Shown here: in pieces, positions 44,423 to 54,680 of the stretch
Position numbering within the stretch: position 1 is the stretch's first letter
Layout of the letters: every line of letters begins with the position of its first letter
NCBI RefSeq assembly: GCF_900094555.1
Contig: NZ_FMAC01000010.1
Location: 124,001-188,000, forward strand
Origin: Martinezella hainanensis
GTDB taxonomy: Bacteria; Pseudomonadota; Alphaproteobacteria; Rhizobiales; Rhizobiaceae
Length of the DNA: 64,000 bases
Direction of reading: 5' to 3'
The notes under the pieces: model-generated
Seen by the model: only the letters and a program-made list of their open reading frames with translations
What the model was told of the DNA's origin: nothing
Database searches by the model: none
Program-made: the position numbers and the translations under genes

Positions 44423-45612
44423 CGGGTGTTGCCCGTCCTCTCTGCCAAACTGGTGGTATCGTCGTCGTCGTGGCCGTCGGCGGAGGCGCTGAACGCCTCG
44501 GCCAGCAGATCGCGGACCGAAATGCTATTGCCGCCCTTTTCGAACTGCGCGCGGTAGGCCTTCCAGTAGTCGCCGTTGCCACGCCAAAGCGCCTTGCGTT
44601 GGGAGGCATCGACATGCGCTTCGACCATGCGGGGCTCGAACATTCGGTTGGCTTCGCGAACAAGATTTTCGAGGCCGGCGTTAAGCGCGGATTGCCTCGA
44701 AATGAGCAATCGAAGACGGTCGGCAAGCTGCTCCGTCCGCTCGCGACTGAACAGTGACGCGGACGAATGGGGCCTGTTGTCTTCAATTCCGAAAATGGAC
44801 GCCTCGTCGTCGAGTGTCTGCTCCAACGTCGAGACGAGCGCTTCAAGCTGCCGCAGAGGATCGAATTGCAGCGCAAAACTCGTATCGTCCGCGCCTTGAT
44901 CCGCATCATCGGCAGCACGCATATCATTGGCCGGGATGATCGCTTTGGCAGTCTCAGCGGCCTCTGATCCGGAACTGCGGGCAACGGCCACGGAAACATG
45001 TGTTGCCGCGCCATGTTCCAGCTGGCTGCCCAGCTCGAATTCCGAATTCCAATCGTCCGGAAGTACCGGCTTGATGCCGTTGACATCGGGCGGACCATTC
45101 CAGCCGATATCGACGTTTCTGCTTGGCGACTTGCGCTTTTTTGACGACTGCGGCAGCGCTCCGGTCCACTCATCGCCGTTGCGCTGGCCGAGCACGCCAG
45201 TTGCTGTGCTACCGCCGGGCGCGATGTCGGCCAGGATCGAAGAGATCGTCATGGTTTCATCGCTGAGGCGCAGGTCGTCCGCCGGATCATCGATATCAGG
45301 GTCGGCTTCCCCGGTGATGACGACGTTGAAGACGATATTGCCGAATGCGACCTTCGATTTATCCGCAAGCCTTGCCGTCTCGCCTTCCAGAATGGTTACA
45401 CCGTCCACACGAGTCCCATTGGCGCTCTGGTCGCGCAGGAGGAAGCCGGCACGATCACGCTCGATCACGCAATGAACCTTTGAGATCGACCGCTGTTGAT
45501 CTGTAACCTGCCAGTCGCAATCCGGCGACCGCCCAAGCGTGCGCTTGCCACGCTCAAAGAACCATCCTTTGCTGGAACCTTCCCCAGATGTTTGCCGCAG
45601 TTCAAGTCGCAT
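44419..45612 (-). CDS. fha: T6SS forkhead-associated protein Fha
   Basis: 397 residues. N-terminal FHA domain (about 20-100) with the phosphothreonine-binding residues LGRSPDCDW, SISKVHCVIE and SANGTRVDG. A long linker and an ImpI/VasC-type C-terminal domain follow (from about 270). In A. tumefaciens Fha binds phospho-Thr14 of TssL to start secretion. ATG 45612 has GGGAGG before it and overlaps the tssG end by 11 bp. Confidence 0.9.
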   Translation of the reverse strand: MRLELRQTSGEGSSKGWFFERGKRTLGRSPDCDWQVTDQQRSISKVHCVIERDRAGFLLRDQSANGTRVDGVTILEGETARLADKSKVAFGNIVFNVVITGEADPDIDDPADDLRLSDETMTISSILADIAPGGSTATGVLGQRNGDEWTGALPQSSKKRKSPSRNVDIGWNGPPDVNGIKPVLPDDWNSEFELGSQLEHGAATHVSVAVARSSGSEAAETAKAIIPANDMRAADDADQGADDTSFALQFDPLRQLEALVSTLEQTLDDEASIFGIEDNRPHSSASLFSRERTEQLADRLRLLISRQSALNAGLENLVREANRMFEPRMVEAHVDASQRKALWRGNGDYWKAYRAQFEKGGNSISVRDLLAEAFSASADGHDDDDTTSLAERTGNTR

Positions 45613-46627
45613 GCAGGCCTCCCCGGTCGGATTGCCCCTGCGCCTTAGGTGGCTCCGCGATGATGGCATCACCGCTGTCGCGGTCCGCCGCGGCAACGCG
45701 TGCCCAGCTGTTCCATCCAAGCCTTGGCGGATCACCGTTTTCGCCGAGCTGGCAGAAAGGAATATGCTCTTTCTTCAGGACCACTTGGATGTCGAAATCG
45801 AGCGACGGGTCGACATAAAGCCGCGTCAGGGCAAACAGCGCATCGATATTGGCGCTGCCCGGAGAAAGAGACCGGTAGTCCTCATAATCGACAGGCCCGA
45901 TCACGACGCGAAAGCTGCCACCGAAATCATGGATTGCGGCGCCCGCCGTCGAATTGATGCCGAGCTGCACGCCCTGCGGCTGCCCCATGCGGCTGCGCTC
46001 GCTCTCGGGAATGGTAAGCCATCTGCCCTTGAACAGTTCGATCGCGACCGGCAGGCCGCTGAACTCCTGCAGCATGGCCTGCAGGTTGACCGCATTGCGG
46101 GTCTGCGCCGCGAAGAAACCGGAAAATCTGAGGATCAGCTCGTCATCGGGGCGAACCTGTTCCTTCAGCCGCGCCGTACCGAAGCCCGCCAGCGAGAACA
46201 GCGTCTTGATGAAGGTATTGCCGTTCCTGTCCGGGCTCCATCGCAGCCGCCGGGCAAGTCGATACTTCTCACTCGCATCGACGAAGAGTTCGGCGAGGCG
46301 GCTTGTGAAGAGATCGAAGAAGCTGGCGAGGCCATGAGCCCGATTACGCTGTTCGCGGATGACCAGCTCGTTGTAGCTCGGGGGCATTGCGCCGAGCGGG
46401 CCGAGCAGACCGGCCATGCTGGCCTTGACCGATCCCGTTGCGCCCTTCTTCTTGAAGTCGCTGACGGCGAGCGGAGCCGGCGAAACGCCGATGGGTGAGG
46501 ACACCGTCAAATGATCGTCGGCTGCGTGCTGAGCAACGCGAAATGCCGTCGACGGTTCGAAACGACCGGGGTCGCGTTCGAGCAGTGCAGCAAGCATTTC
46601 GTTATCACTTGGGCGGATCTGATCCAT
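45602..46627 (-). CDS. tssG: T6SS baseplate protein TssG
   Basis: 341 residues, ImpH/TssG family: GLLGPLGAMPPSYNELVIRE and the following Phe-rich region with FFAAQTRNAVNLQAML are characteristic. With TssF, TssE and TssK it builds the baseplate wedge. Start ATG 46627, 20 bp after tssF. Confidence 0.94.
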   Translation of the reverse strand: MDQIRPSDNEMLAALLERDPGRFEPSTAFRVAQHAADDHLTVSSPIGVSPAPLAVSDFKKKGATGSVKASMAGLLGPLGAMPPSYNELVIREQRNRAHGLASFFDLFTSRLAELFVDASEKYRLARRLRWSPDRNGNTFIKTLFSLAGFGTARLKEQVRPDDELILRFSGFFAAQTRNAVNLQAMLQEFSGLPVAIELFKGRWLTIPESERSRMGQPQGVQLGINSTAGAAIHDFGGSFRVVIGPVDYEDYRSLSPGSANIDALFALTRLYVDPSLDFDIQVVLKKEHIPFCQLGENGDPPRLGWNSWARVAAADRDSGDAIIAEPPKAQGQSDRGGLHAT

Positions 46628-46647
46628 CGCTTGCGATCACCCCTTCG

Positions 46648-48429
46648 TCACAATAGCGGCCGCTCGGCGGCACGGGCCGGCCAGACGGCGATAGGTTTCG
46701 ATTGTCCCTTCATCGAGATCGAGAGGCGGGTGAAGCTGTTGATCGAGGTATAAAGCCCGAAGAACCGGTCGAGAATGCTGCCGAAAAGATAGGCCGAGGG
46801 CCTGTCGATGGCGGCCGGATCGAACTCCAGCCGGACATCCGTGCCCGTCACCATCCCGCCGCTGCCAAGCCGGGTCATCGAGCTCTTAGTCTCGACCCGG
46901 ACAAGAGCGTCGGCAAGCAGCCTGGTTTCGCGGCTATCCCGGAAGGCATAGAGCGCCAGAATATCCTTCAGCGCGGCACCATCATTATCGAAAATGGAGA
47001 GATGATTGAGCTGAAGGTGCGACATGAGCCGCCAGTTACGGCCTTGCTGCTCGTTCATCCGCACCGAGGGCGTCGGCGCCATCAAGGCTTCGACGGCGCC
47101 GACCGCCTCGCTGCCGGAGGCCAGCTGCAGATAGGGGTGACCGCCGCCGAACGGCAGTTGCTCCGGCAGTTCGCGGTTAAGGCACAACGCGTCGATACTG
47201 GCGATCTTGTCCAAGGGGCCACTTGCCCGACGAGCACGGTCGACGAAAGTGATTTCCATATCCGAGGTGTGGTCGTCGGCATCGAACCGGCGCGCGCACT
47301 GCCAGAAGAGCGACGAGGCTCCGCCCTTCAAGCTGCGGCCGAAAAAGGGTTGGCACTGTTCCTCGTCTCCGGTGCGTGCGGATACGACCACCTTCTCGAT
47401 CGCATAAATCTCGCGCGTTTTCTGTCGCCTGGCATCCGGCAGTACCCGATATTCCGTACGGGTACCGTCGAGCGCGATCGGTTCGCAGTTCTGGCGAAAC
47501 AGGTTGATGATCGGGGTGGCATTCAAGACGAAATCGCGAGCGGAAACGGCGCGCTCCAGTTTGGCGCTGGTTTCATCGAGATAGATGAAGATTTCGAGCG
47601 TTTCGCCACGCCAGGCCTTCAGGCCGACGATATCGATGAAGAGGAATTTCTGCGGCAGCGCGAAGAATTCCGTCAGCAGGCGATAGCCGGTAAAGCTTGA
47701 GCTGGGGTAGGGCAGAATTGCCTCGTCCGGTTCGAAGCCGACAGCCTGCAGCGCCTTGGCGGGCAGCATGACCGGGGAGCGGTCATCGGCATGATGGGCA
47801 AGCGCGATGCCGAGCGTGTGATTGACCAAAAGTTCGTGAATGGCGACGGCCTGCTGCCAGGACGAGCTGATGTGAAGCCGCAACCTGTCCAGGCCGATCT
47901 CACTGAATGCCTTGTTGGCATCCCGCGCCCGGATCGACAGACGCAGGCAACCGGCGGCACCGGCGTGAGAAGATGGCGGCGCGCTGATCGGATGACCGGT
48001 CAGGGAAGCCGAGACGATCTCGATCGGTGCGACCTGCGTGTCCTGCGTCGTGCGGAAACGGCAGCTCTCGCCGCCGATCGGCTCCGCGAAGATCTCGGTG
48101 TGACGCGGTACGGTCTGGACGGATGCCAGCGTGCTGCTCGGCGCAAAGCGCACGATGCTCATCGAGGGCAGCGGTGCCAGATAGTGCGGATAGAGCGTTT
48201 CCAGCAGCCCGTCTGTCAGTTCCGGAAATTCGTCATCGAGCTTCTGGCGCACGCGGGCCGCCGAATAGGCAAAACTCTGGATCAGACGCTCGACATGCGG
48301 ATCATCGGCAACCTCGCCGGTGACGCGCAGACGACCGGCAATTTTCGGGAAGGCATCTGCGAAACGTGCGGCGCGCCGGCGGATGGCCGAAAGCTCGTCA
48401 TTATACCGCTGCAGGAAGCCGTCAGCCAT
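46648..48429 (-). CDS. tssF: T6SS baseplate protein TssF
   Basis: 593 residues, ImpG/VasA family. The N-terminus (YNDELSAIRRRAARFADAFP; DPHVERLIQSFAYSAARVRQ; LYPHYLAPLPSMSIV) is a textbook TssF start. Main wedge protein of the baseplate. ATG 48429 overlaps the end of tssE by 8 bp. Confidence 0.95.
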   Translation of the reverse strand: MADGFLQRYNDELSAIRRRAARFADAFPKIAGRLRVTGEVADDPHVERLIQSFAYSAARVRQKLDDEFPELTDGLLETLYPHYLAPLPSMSIVRFAPSSTLASVQTVPRHTEIFAEPIGGESCRFRTTQDTQVAPIEIVSASLTGHPISAPPSSHAGAAGCLRLSIRARDANKAFSEIGLDRLRLHISSSWQQAVAIHELLVNHTLGIALAHHADDRSPVMLPAKALQAVGFEPDEAILPYPSSSFTGYRLLTEFFALPQKFLFIDIVGLKAWRGETLEIFIYLDETSAKLERAVSARDFVLNATPIINLFRQNCEPIALDGTRTEYRVLPDARRQKTREIYAIEKVVVSARTGDEEQCQPFFGRSLKGGASSLFWQCARRFDADDHTSDMEITFVDRARRASGPLDKIASIDALCLNRELPEQLPFGGGHPYLQLASGSEAVGAVEALMAPTPSVRMNEQQGRNWRLMSHLQLNHLSIFDNDGAALKDILALYAFRDSRETRLLADALVRVETKSSMTRLGSGGMVTGTDVRLEFDPAAIDRPSAYLFGSILDRFFGLYTSINSFTRLSISMKGQSKPIAVWPARAAERPLL

Positions 48430-48931
48430 TGTTGGCCTCCACCAGGAAGCGCTGAGTCGAGGGATCTATGGTCGATTCAAAGCTGATAGGTGGCATGCCC
48501 TCGTGCACACGGAAAGTCGCGTGGATGCGCAGTCGCAAGGCACGTTCGCCGTTTCCGCGGCTCTTGAGAATGCTCACCCGCACGTCGGAAAGCCGTGTTT
48601 CGAACAGCGCGATGCGCCGCTCGATCAAACGAGCGAGGCGGCTTTTGGCTTCATCGGTGACGAGATTTGCTGATACCATGCCGTCGACGCCGAAGGACAC
48701 CAGCGCATCGCCAAGTTCTTCATGGATGGAAGGCGGGGCAGTCGGACGCCGGCGCGTATTGAGCAACGCCTCAAGGTCGCGGCGAATGCATTCGCGCAGT
48801 TCGCGCAGCTGTTCGGCTTGCGTCAACGGCGGATCCTGCAGGCGATCGGGGTCTTCGTCGATCAGTCGATCGATGATCGACCTGGCAACGATCCTTTCCC
48901 TCGGCCTATAGCGCTCCAGTGGATCAACCAT
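48422..48931 (-). CDS. tssE: T6SS baseplate protein TssE (gp25-like)
   Basis: 169 residues, gp25-like/lysozyme-fold family. Conserved region: RECIRRDLEALLNTRRRP, then YG/FG motif in LVSFGVDGMVSANL and FETRLSDVRVSI. ATG 48931 lies inside the end of tagJ (8-bp overlap), giving the normal length; longer frames to 49060 are not needed. Confidence 0.93.
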   Translation of the reverse strand: MVDPLERYRPRERIVARSIIDRLIDEDPDRLQDPPLTQAEQLRELRECIRRDLEALLNTRRRPTAPPSIHEELGDALVSFGVDGMVSANLVTDEAKSRLARLIERRIALFETRLSDVRVSILKSRGNGERALRLRIHATFRVHEGMPPISFESTIDPSTQRFLVEANNG

Positions 48932-49748
48932 GGGCGGCACGCCTCGTCTCGCCGGCGCTCGAAGCGGCTGCGAGGGATTGCAAGTCATGGAAGGAAACCA
49001 GATCGTCGCCCGCCAGGAAACATTTCTGGCCACGGCCGGTCGTAATGCCCGTCGCTTCATCGACCCACTCGGTCTCGCGGCCTAGCAACAGTTTTGCACC
49101 TGTCGTGCCATGATAGATCGCAGGCAGAAGCACTGGTGCGCTTGCGCCGTCCACGAGTTCGAGCTCGGCCCTGCGGAAGGCGAGATCACGGGGACGGGCG
49201 ATCGGCTCGACGCGAAGAGCCGCAATTCTGGAGAAATCAATCCAGAGATAGGAGCCGCCGGTCATGATGACTTCGAGAGCATGCGGAATGCGATCGTCGA
49301 GATCGCGCAAGTCCGAAACGAGCTGGCCGTTCCAGTTCAATGGCCGTTCGCCCCTGATCTCTTCCAGGGATTGCAATGCCGCGGCCGTATCAGAAGAGTG
49401 ATCACGATGGGCGATTGCCAGTTTCAGGGCTGCTTGGTCGAGGGCCGTCGGTCCGTTCGGGAAATCCGGTGCGGCGGCATCGTCAAACCAGGCCGAACGC
49501 GCCGCCATCGCGCGAAGCTGATTGCGCAGCATGGCGAAGCCCATCATATCTTCCGGCGCGAACGTCGTCGCAAGGTTGCACTGCGCGTCGGCTCGGGCAT
49601 AGTCGCCGGCAAGGATCAAGAGATCGATCAGGATATGCCTGCCGTCCTTGTCCGTCGGCGCCGCCTTGACATGTGCCTTCGCCTGCTCGATCGCATCATC
49701 GAGCGCGTTTTCGCTGAGAGCTTCGGCGATCTTGGCGGAGAGCGTCAT
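48924..49748 (-). CDS. tagJ: T6SS accessory protein TagJ (ImpE)
   Basis: 274 residues, ImpE/SciE family. N-terminal tetratricopeptide-like helices (DAIEQAKAHVKAAPTDKDGR, LLILAGDYARADAQCNLATT) and a C-terminal beta domain (FFI-like SYLWIDFSRIAALRVEPIAR and VLLPAIYHGT). In Pseudomonas the orthologue binds TssB and ClpV and may tune sheath recycling. Overlaps the second tssC stop by 4 bp. Confidence 0.88.
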   Translation of the reverse strand: MTLSAKIAEALSENALDDAIEQAKAHVKAAPTDKDGRHILIDLLILAGDYARADAQCNLATTFAPEDMMGFAMLRNQLRAMAARSAWFDDAAAPDFPNGPTALDQAALKLAIAHRDHSSDTAAALQSLEEIRGERPLNWNGQLVSDLRDLDDRIPHALEVIMTGGSYLWIDFSRIAALRVEPIARPRDLAFRRAELELVDGASAPVLLPAIYHGTTGAKLLLGRETEWVDEATGITTGRGQKCFLAGDDLVSFHDLQSLAAASSAGETRRAAHG

Positions 49749-51148
49749 GCAGACATCCTTTGCTGCGTGTTGGCGGAGCTGGAGAACGCATAGGTCGCAT
49801 TCGCGGTCTCCGCGATGAGGTGAAAACTTGTCGAGACGTCGTCGAGCTGAAAATGCGGCTGCAGCCGCACCGTGCAGGCGAACATTCCGGGTTTGCCGGG
49901 AATTTCATCGACGCTGATGCCGGCCGAGCGTAGCGGGAAGCGCGTGCGCAGCGACAGGTCGGCGTCGTCATTGCCAAGCGTGTAAGTCGACAGCCAATCA
50001 TTCAATTTGCGTTCGATCGACGTTCTGTCGGCCAATTTGCCGATGTCATCGCGCATGATGACCTTGAGGTAGTGCGAGAAGCGCGAGGCGCAGAGTACAT
50101 ACTGCAGCATCGCCGCGATGCGAGCATTCTGCCGAGCGTGCTCGCTCGAATAATGCGGCGGCGCATGTAGCGACTGATTGGAATTGAAGATCGCTGACGA
50201 GGAGAGGTAGGTGGTCGCCACGGGCACAATACCGAGCTCGCACAGCTGCTGCTCCTGTGCGTTGGTTAGCCGTATTTCGACGGGAGCCTGTTCCGACAGA
50301 CCATTGCTTTCTATGCCGAGATCATAGGGAGCGAGCTCCTCCGTGCTCAGCATGCCGCCGTCGATTGCGTCCTGCGTTACGCCGCGAATATCGGCGAACC
50401 AGCCGGATTCGATGAAATTGCGAATGACGATCATCGCGAAGGCGAATGCAGCGTTGCCCCAAAGCAAGGTACTGCCATCGGCGGCAATGCTTTCGCGGAA
50501 CGGGAACTGATCGTCGCGCTCACGCGAAAAGGCCTGATAGGGCGCGCGCATCAGGATCCGCGGGGCGACCAAGCCCAAAAAACGGGAGTCCTCTCTGGCT
50601 CGAAGCCCATTCCAGCGAATACGGGTGGGATCGTAGGCGAGCCAGGAAAAGTCCTGGACGCGGTTGAGCTCGTCAAAGTCCTGCAGGCCGATTGCCTGCG
50701 GGGCGGCGGCGGCTACGAAGGGGCAGAAGGCGGCGGCGGCGGCCATGCCGATCTGAGTGAGCGCCCCGACCGTATCGCCGCCGGCCGGACCCTGCGGGGA
50801 AAGCTCGTAGTCTCCGACCAGCAGACCGAAGGGCTCTCCGCCAGGCATGCCGAACTCGCGGCTGTAGATCAGCTCGAAGAGATGGCTCTGATCGAATTCC
50901 GTCGTCCGCTCGAGATGCCGTGTCAATTGTGCCCAGCTGACGCTGAGGATCTTGACCTTCACGTCTTCCGATCGGCCGGTGTGACGCATGAGCATGGCAA
51001 GCCCGCGCCACCGCGCTTCCATGGCCTGGAACTCGGGGTGGTGCAGGATGGCATTGACCTGCCTGTTGAGTGCATCGTCGATCATGGCGATCACGCGATG
51101 CACCTGACGCGGCCAGGCTGCTCTCGGTTCCATCGTTGTCGCGGTCAT
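49745..51148 (-). CDS. second TssC-like sheath protein (TssC40 type)
   Basis: 467 residues, shorter at the N-terminus than the other TssC. Conserved sheath parts: MEARWRGLAMLMRH (for LEGSWRGLQYLV), SHLFELIYSREFGMPGGEPF, LLVGDYEL and SRFSHYLKVIMRDDIG. A. tumefaciens also carries two TssC proteins (TssC40 and TssC41), of which TssC41 is the partner of TssB. This copy follows tssC by 47 bp and couples to tagJ by ATGA. Whether it enters the sheath or a baseplate layer is not known here. Confidence 0.85.
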   Translation of the reverse strand: MTATTMEPRAAWPRQVHRVIAMIDDALNRQVNAILHHPEFQAMEARWRGLAMLMRHTGRSEDVKVKILSVSWAQLTRHLERTTEFDQSHLFELIYSREFGMPGGEPFGLLVGDYELSPQGPAGGDTVGALTQIGMAAAAAFCPFVAAAAPQAIGLQDFDELNRVQDFSWLAYDPTRIRWNGLRAREDSRFLGLVAPRILMRAPYQAFSRERDDQFPFRESIAADGSTLLWGNAAFAFAMIVIRNFIESGWFADIRGVTQDAIDGGMLSTEELAPYDLGIESNGLSEQAPVEIRLTNAQEQQLCELGIVPVATTYLSSSAIFNSNQSLHAPPHYSSEHARQNARIAAMLQYVLCASRFSHYLKVIMRDDIGKLADRTSIERKLNDWLSTYTLGNDDADLSLRTRFPLRSAGISVDEIPGKPGMFACTVRLQPHFQLDDVSTSFHLIAETANATYAFSSSANTQQRMSA

Positions 51149-51195
51149 GGCGCTGACTGAAGGCGCGCGGCGAGGAGATCGCCGCGCTACCTCTC

Positions 51196-52674
51196 CTAGT
51201 TCTTGCTCGGAATACGGGCGACCATGCGGAGCGACGTGGTCAGCTCTTCCATCTGCAGCCAGGGGCGCATCCAGGCGACGGCATTATAGGAGCCCGGCTT
51301 GCCCGGAACTTCCTGGACCGTGACCTTGGCGTCGCGCAACGGATATTTGGCGCGGGATTCCTCGCCGGCATCGTCATTGGCGTTGACGTAGTTGGCGATC
51401 CAGCGGTTGAGCCAGTTTTCGCAATCCTGCGCTTCCATGAAGGAGCCAATCTTGTCGCGGCCCATGACCTTCAGATAATGGGCAAAACGCGAGGTGGCCA
51501 TCATGTAGGGCAGACGCGCGGAGACCGCAGCGTTGGCCGTTGCTTCGGGCTTGTCGTAAAGCTTCGGCTTATGCGTCGTCTGGGCGCCGAAGAACACGGC
51601 ATAGTCGGTGTTCTTGTAGTGGCAGAGCGGCAGGAAGCCGAGTTTGCCCAGCTCGGCGTCGCGACGGTCGGTGATGCCGACTTCGGTCGGGCATTTGAGG
51701 TCGAGGTCGCCATCGTCGCTCGAGAAGATGTGCATCGGCAGGTTTTCGACCTTGCCACCGTTTTCCGCGCCGCGGATCGCCGTGCACCAGCCGCTCTGGG
51801 CAAAGGCGTCCGTTAGCCGCGTTCCCATCACATAGGATGCATTCATCCAGCAATAGGAGTTGTGCTCGAGCTCGCCGGTCTTCGAATGGTCGGTTTCGTC
51901 GAAAGCGAAGTCGTCGATCGGGTTGGTCTTCGGGCCATAGGGCATGCGTGCCAGTACCCGGGGAAGGGCGAGTGTCACGAAGCGCGAATCCTCGCTGTCG
52001 CGCAGGCTGCGCCATTTCGCATATTCGACCGTTTCGAAGATCTTTTCGAGGTCGCGCGGACGGGCAAGCTCGCGGTAATCGTCGAAGCCGAACATGCGCG
52101 GGCTGGCGGCCGAAATGAACGGCGCAAAGGCTGCGGCAGCAATCGACGAGATCGCCTGCAGCGTCTGAACGTCATCGAAGGAATTGTCGAATTCATAGTC
52201 GCCGATCAGGGCACCCATGGGCTCGCCGCCCGGCGTGCCGAACTCGTCTTCGTAGATCGACTTGAAGAGCCGCGATTGGTCGAATTCCACGGCCTTTGCG
52301 AGATCCTTGGAGACGTCGCGTTTGGAGGCATTCAGCACGCGGATTTTCAGATTGACGCTGGTCTCGCTGTTCTTGACGAGATATTGCAGGCCGCGCCAGC
52401 TGCCTTCCAGCTTGGCGAATTCAGGCGACTGCATGATCGCGGCGAGCTGACGTGAGATTTTCCGGTCAAGCTCGGCAATCGCCTTGTTGAGCGTGACGGT
52501 CAAATTGCGGTCATAAGTGACCGTGCCCTTGAGCGCCTGGTCGGTCAGCGTTCGGAGCAGATCCTGGGCACGATCGGGTTCGGTTTGCCGGGTTGCGGCC
52601 ACGATCTGCGATAGCAGGTTTTCCTCAGGCGCAAACTCGGCCTCTTTGGTCTTCAGTTGGCTTTCAGCGCTCAT
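51196..52674 (-). CDS. tssC: T6SS contractile sheath large subunit TssC
   Basis: 492 residues, normal TssC/VipB length. Landmarks: LEGSWRGLQYLVKNSET, FDQSRLFKSIYEDEFGTPGG, MGALIGDYEF, SRFAHYLKVMGRDKIG and the closing WMRPWLQMEELTTSLRMVAR. Pairs with TssB to make the sheath that drives the Hcp tube. AAGGAT precedes ATG 52674. The N-terminal region contains the helix that interlocks with TssB. Confidence 0.96.
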   Translation of the reverse strand: MSAESQLKTKEAEFAPEENLLSQIVAATRQTEPDRAQDLLRTLTDQALKGTVTYDRNLTVTLNKAIAELDRKISRQLAAIMQSPEFAKLEGSWRGLQYLVKNSETSVNLKIRVLNASKRDVSKDLAKAVEFDQSRLFKSIYEDEFGTPGGEPMGALIGDYEFDNSFDDVQTLQAISSIAAAAFAPFISAASPRMFGFDDYRELARPRDLEKIFETVEYAKWRSLRDSEDSRFVTLALPRVLARMPYGPKTNPIDDFAFDETDHSKTGELEHNSYCWMNASYVMGTRLTDAFAQSGWCTAIRGAENGGKVENLPMHIFSSDDGDLDLKCPTEVGITDRRDAELGKLGFLPLCHYKNTDYAVFFGAQTTHKPKLYDKPEATANAAVSARLPYMMATSRFAHYLKVMGRDKIGSFMEAQDCENWLNRWIANYVNANDDAGEESRAKYPLRDAKVTVQEVPGKPGSYNAVAWMRPWLQMEELTTSLRMVARIPSKN

Positions 52675-52785
52675 TTTTCGATCCTTGCGGAAAATGCAGG
52701 CGATAGTGGTAAAGCTTGAAGCCGGCCGCTATCGATTGCTTGAAAGGGGATTGGGCGACCGGCTCGCGCTGATCGCCGACGACGA

Positions 52786-53298
<513 letters not shown>

Positions 53299-53403
53299 AA
53301 AACTTCTCCTTCAATGCCAGCGGCAAATTCGCTCTTCACATGTGGCGCAACTCAACTTTGGAAAGGGCTGGTTGCAAAAAGTTCGGAAGATCGGTTGTAA
53401 TTG

Positions 53404-54375
53404 TCACCCGTTCTTGTTCGATTTCAGCTGAATGCCCGCTGCCGTCAGCACGGCATTGCGGGCCTGCTGTTCCGGCAGCAATTCGGCTAGTAGTTCCGAA
53501 AAATCCATGCGGCCGCGCCTCACCATCGTCTCGATCGACATCGAGATCGGGGAATGCGGCTCGGTACGACGGAAGTAGCGCGAGACGGCGAGCAACAGCT
53601 CGAAGGCTTCCTCGCGCGAACCGATCTGTTCAGCGTTCAATGGGCGCGGGCGCCCTTGTATCTGTTCGCCGGTGCCTTCCTGCTGCTGCGGTTCCGCTAC
53701 AGCTTCGACGGCCTGTGATTCGATGCCGGCAAGCGCGCGTAGCGCCAAAGCGGCCTCCTGCAGCACGTTGTGCGTATTGGAGCTCGGCGGCGCCATCTGC
53801 CCGCAGCGCTCGTTCAGAATGGAAACGAGGCGGTCGAAAGCGGCAAGGCAGCCATTGACCATTTCGAGATGCGAGCTCATTGCAGCCGTACCGGCTTCAA
53901 GGGTCGCCTGGCTAAGCTGGTCACGCCGTTTCACTTCATTGGGACGCTGCGACAGCTGAAAGTCCCAGAGGGAAAACTGACCGAATTTCGCGCCCGGAAT
54001 GAGCGGCGACAGCCTGATCGCCTGAATGATGGTTCCTTCGCCGCCGATGCCATTGAGACCCGAAAGCGGAGCAAGGCGCTCTTCGATATCGTCAGCGCCG
54101 ACAGAATGAAATTTCTCCCAATGCTTGTCTAAAAGCGACGCGATTGCCTGGTAGACATCCCTCAAACCCTCGAAACCGCGTAGACGTAATTCCGCCTCTG
54201 CCAGCCATGCTAATACTTCGAGGTCCTTACTTTTTGAAGAAATAATCTGCAATCCGAGATTGCTAACATCTGTCCAAAGAGGGGAAAGGCTAATATTTTC
54301 GCCTGTTGATATACCTCGTTCTGCAGCGCGAGCCTGATTTCTTGCGTCCTTTATTCTATAGTATATTTCACGCAT
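53404..54375 (-). CDS. tssA: T6SS assembly protein TssA (ImpA); 5' end uncertain
   Basis: 323 residues from ATG 54375: ImpA_N domain (WTDVSNLGLQIISSKSKDLE, VLAWLAEAELRLRGFEGLRD) and a short C-terminal part (EAFELLLAVSRYFRRTEPHS). The same frame continues upstream to about 54456 and there encodes NPFEENAPCGENLRNN, the conserved PCG(E/D)NL start of ImpA proteins, but without ATG, GTG or TTG. A CTG at 54453 has GGAG 8 nt before it; otherwise a one-base shift from ATG GAG TTA may be involved. First gene of the leftward T6SS operon. Confidence 0.85.
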   Translation of the reverse strand: MREIYYRIKDARNQARAAERGISTGENISLSPLWTDVSNLGLQIISSKSKDLEVLAWLAEAELRLRGFEGLRDVYQAIASLLDKHWEKFHSVGADDIEERLAPLSGLNGIGGEGTIIQAIRLSPLIPGAKFGQFSLWDFQLSQRPNEVKRRDQLSQATLEAGTAAMSSHLEMVNGCLAAFDRLVSILNERCGQMAPPSSNTHNVLQEAALALRALAGIESQAVEAVAEPQQQEGTGEQIQGRPRPLNAEQIGSREEAFELLLAVSRYFRRTEPHSPISMSIETMVRRGRMDFSELLAELLPEQQARNAVLTAAGIQLKSNKNG

Positions 54376-54453
54376 AGAAGTATTATTGCGAAGATTTTCT
54401 CCGCATGGCGCGTTTTCTTCAAATGGATTTTCTATGTCGCGGACGTTCAGCAG

Positions 54454-54680
54454 GGAATTAACTCCATATCATGAACTACATCATTAGAGGGCGTGATAGT
54501 TAGGTCGATATATTCCTTTGTCAACCATGTCTATTCTGCAACAGATTTGTGACGATTCCATTTTTTGACCGCATGAAAAATTTTTTGTAGTCCATCTGGA
54601 CGCATAGGAATAACCGCCCTAGTTGTTGCCGCGATTTGTAAGGTGTAGTTGAAATGAAACTACAGGGAGGAAACTTCTAG
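54454..54680. promoter_or_regulatory. divergent T6SS promoter region with leader hairpin
   Basis: 227 bp, A+T-rich, between tssA and tssH, which must hold both operon promoters. A TTGACC box near 54570 could be a -35 for tssH, with no clear -10. At 54644-54664 TGTAGTT and AACTACA form a 7-bp hairpin with a 7-nt loop, ending exactly where the GGGAGG ribosome site of tssH begins (54665), so it may tune its translation. Confidence 0.45.
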
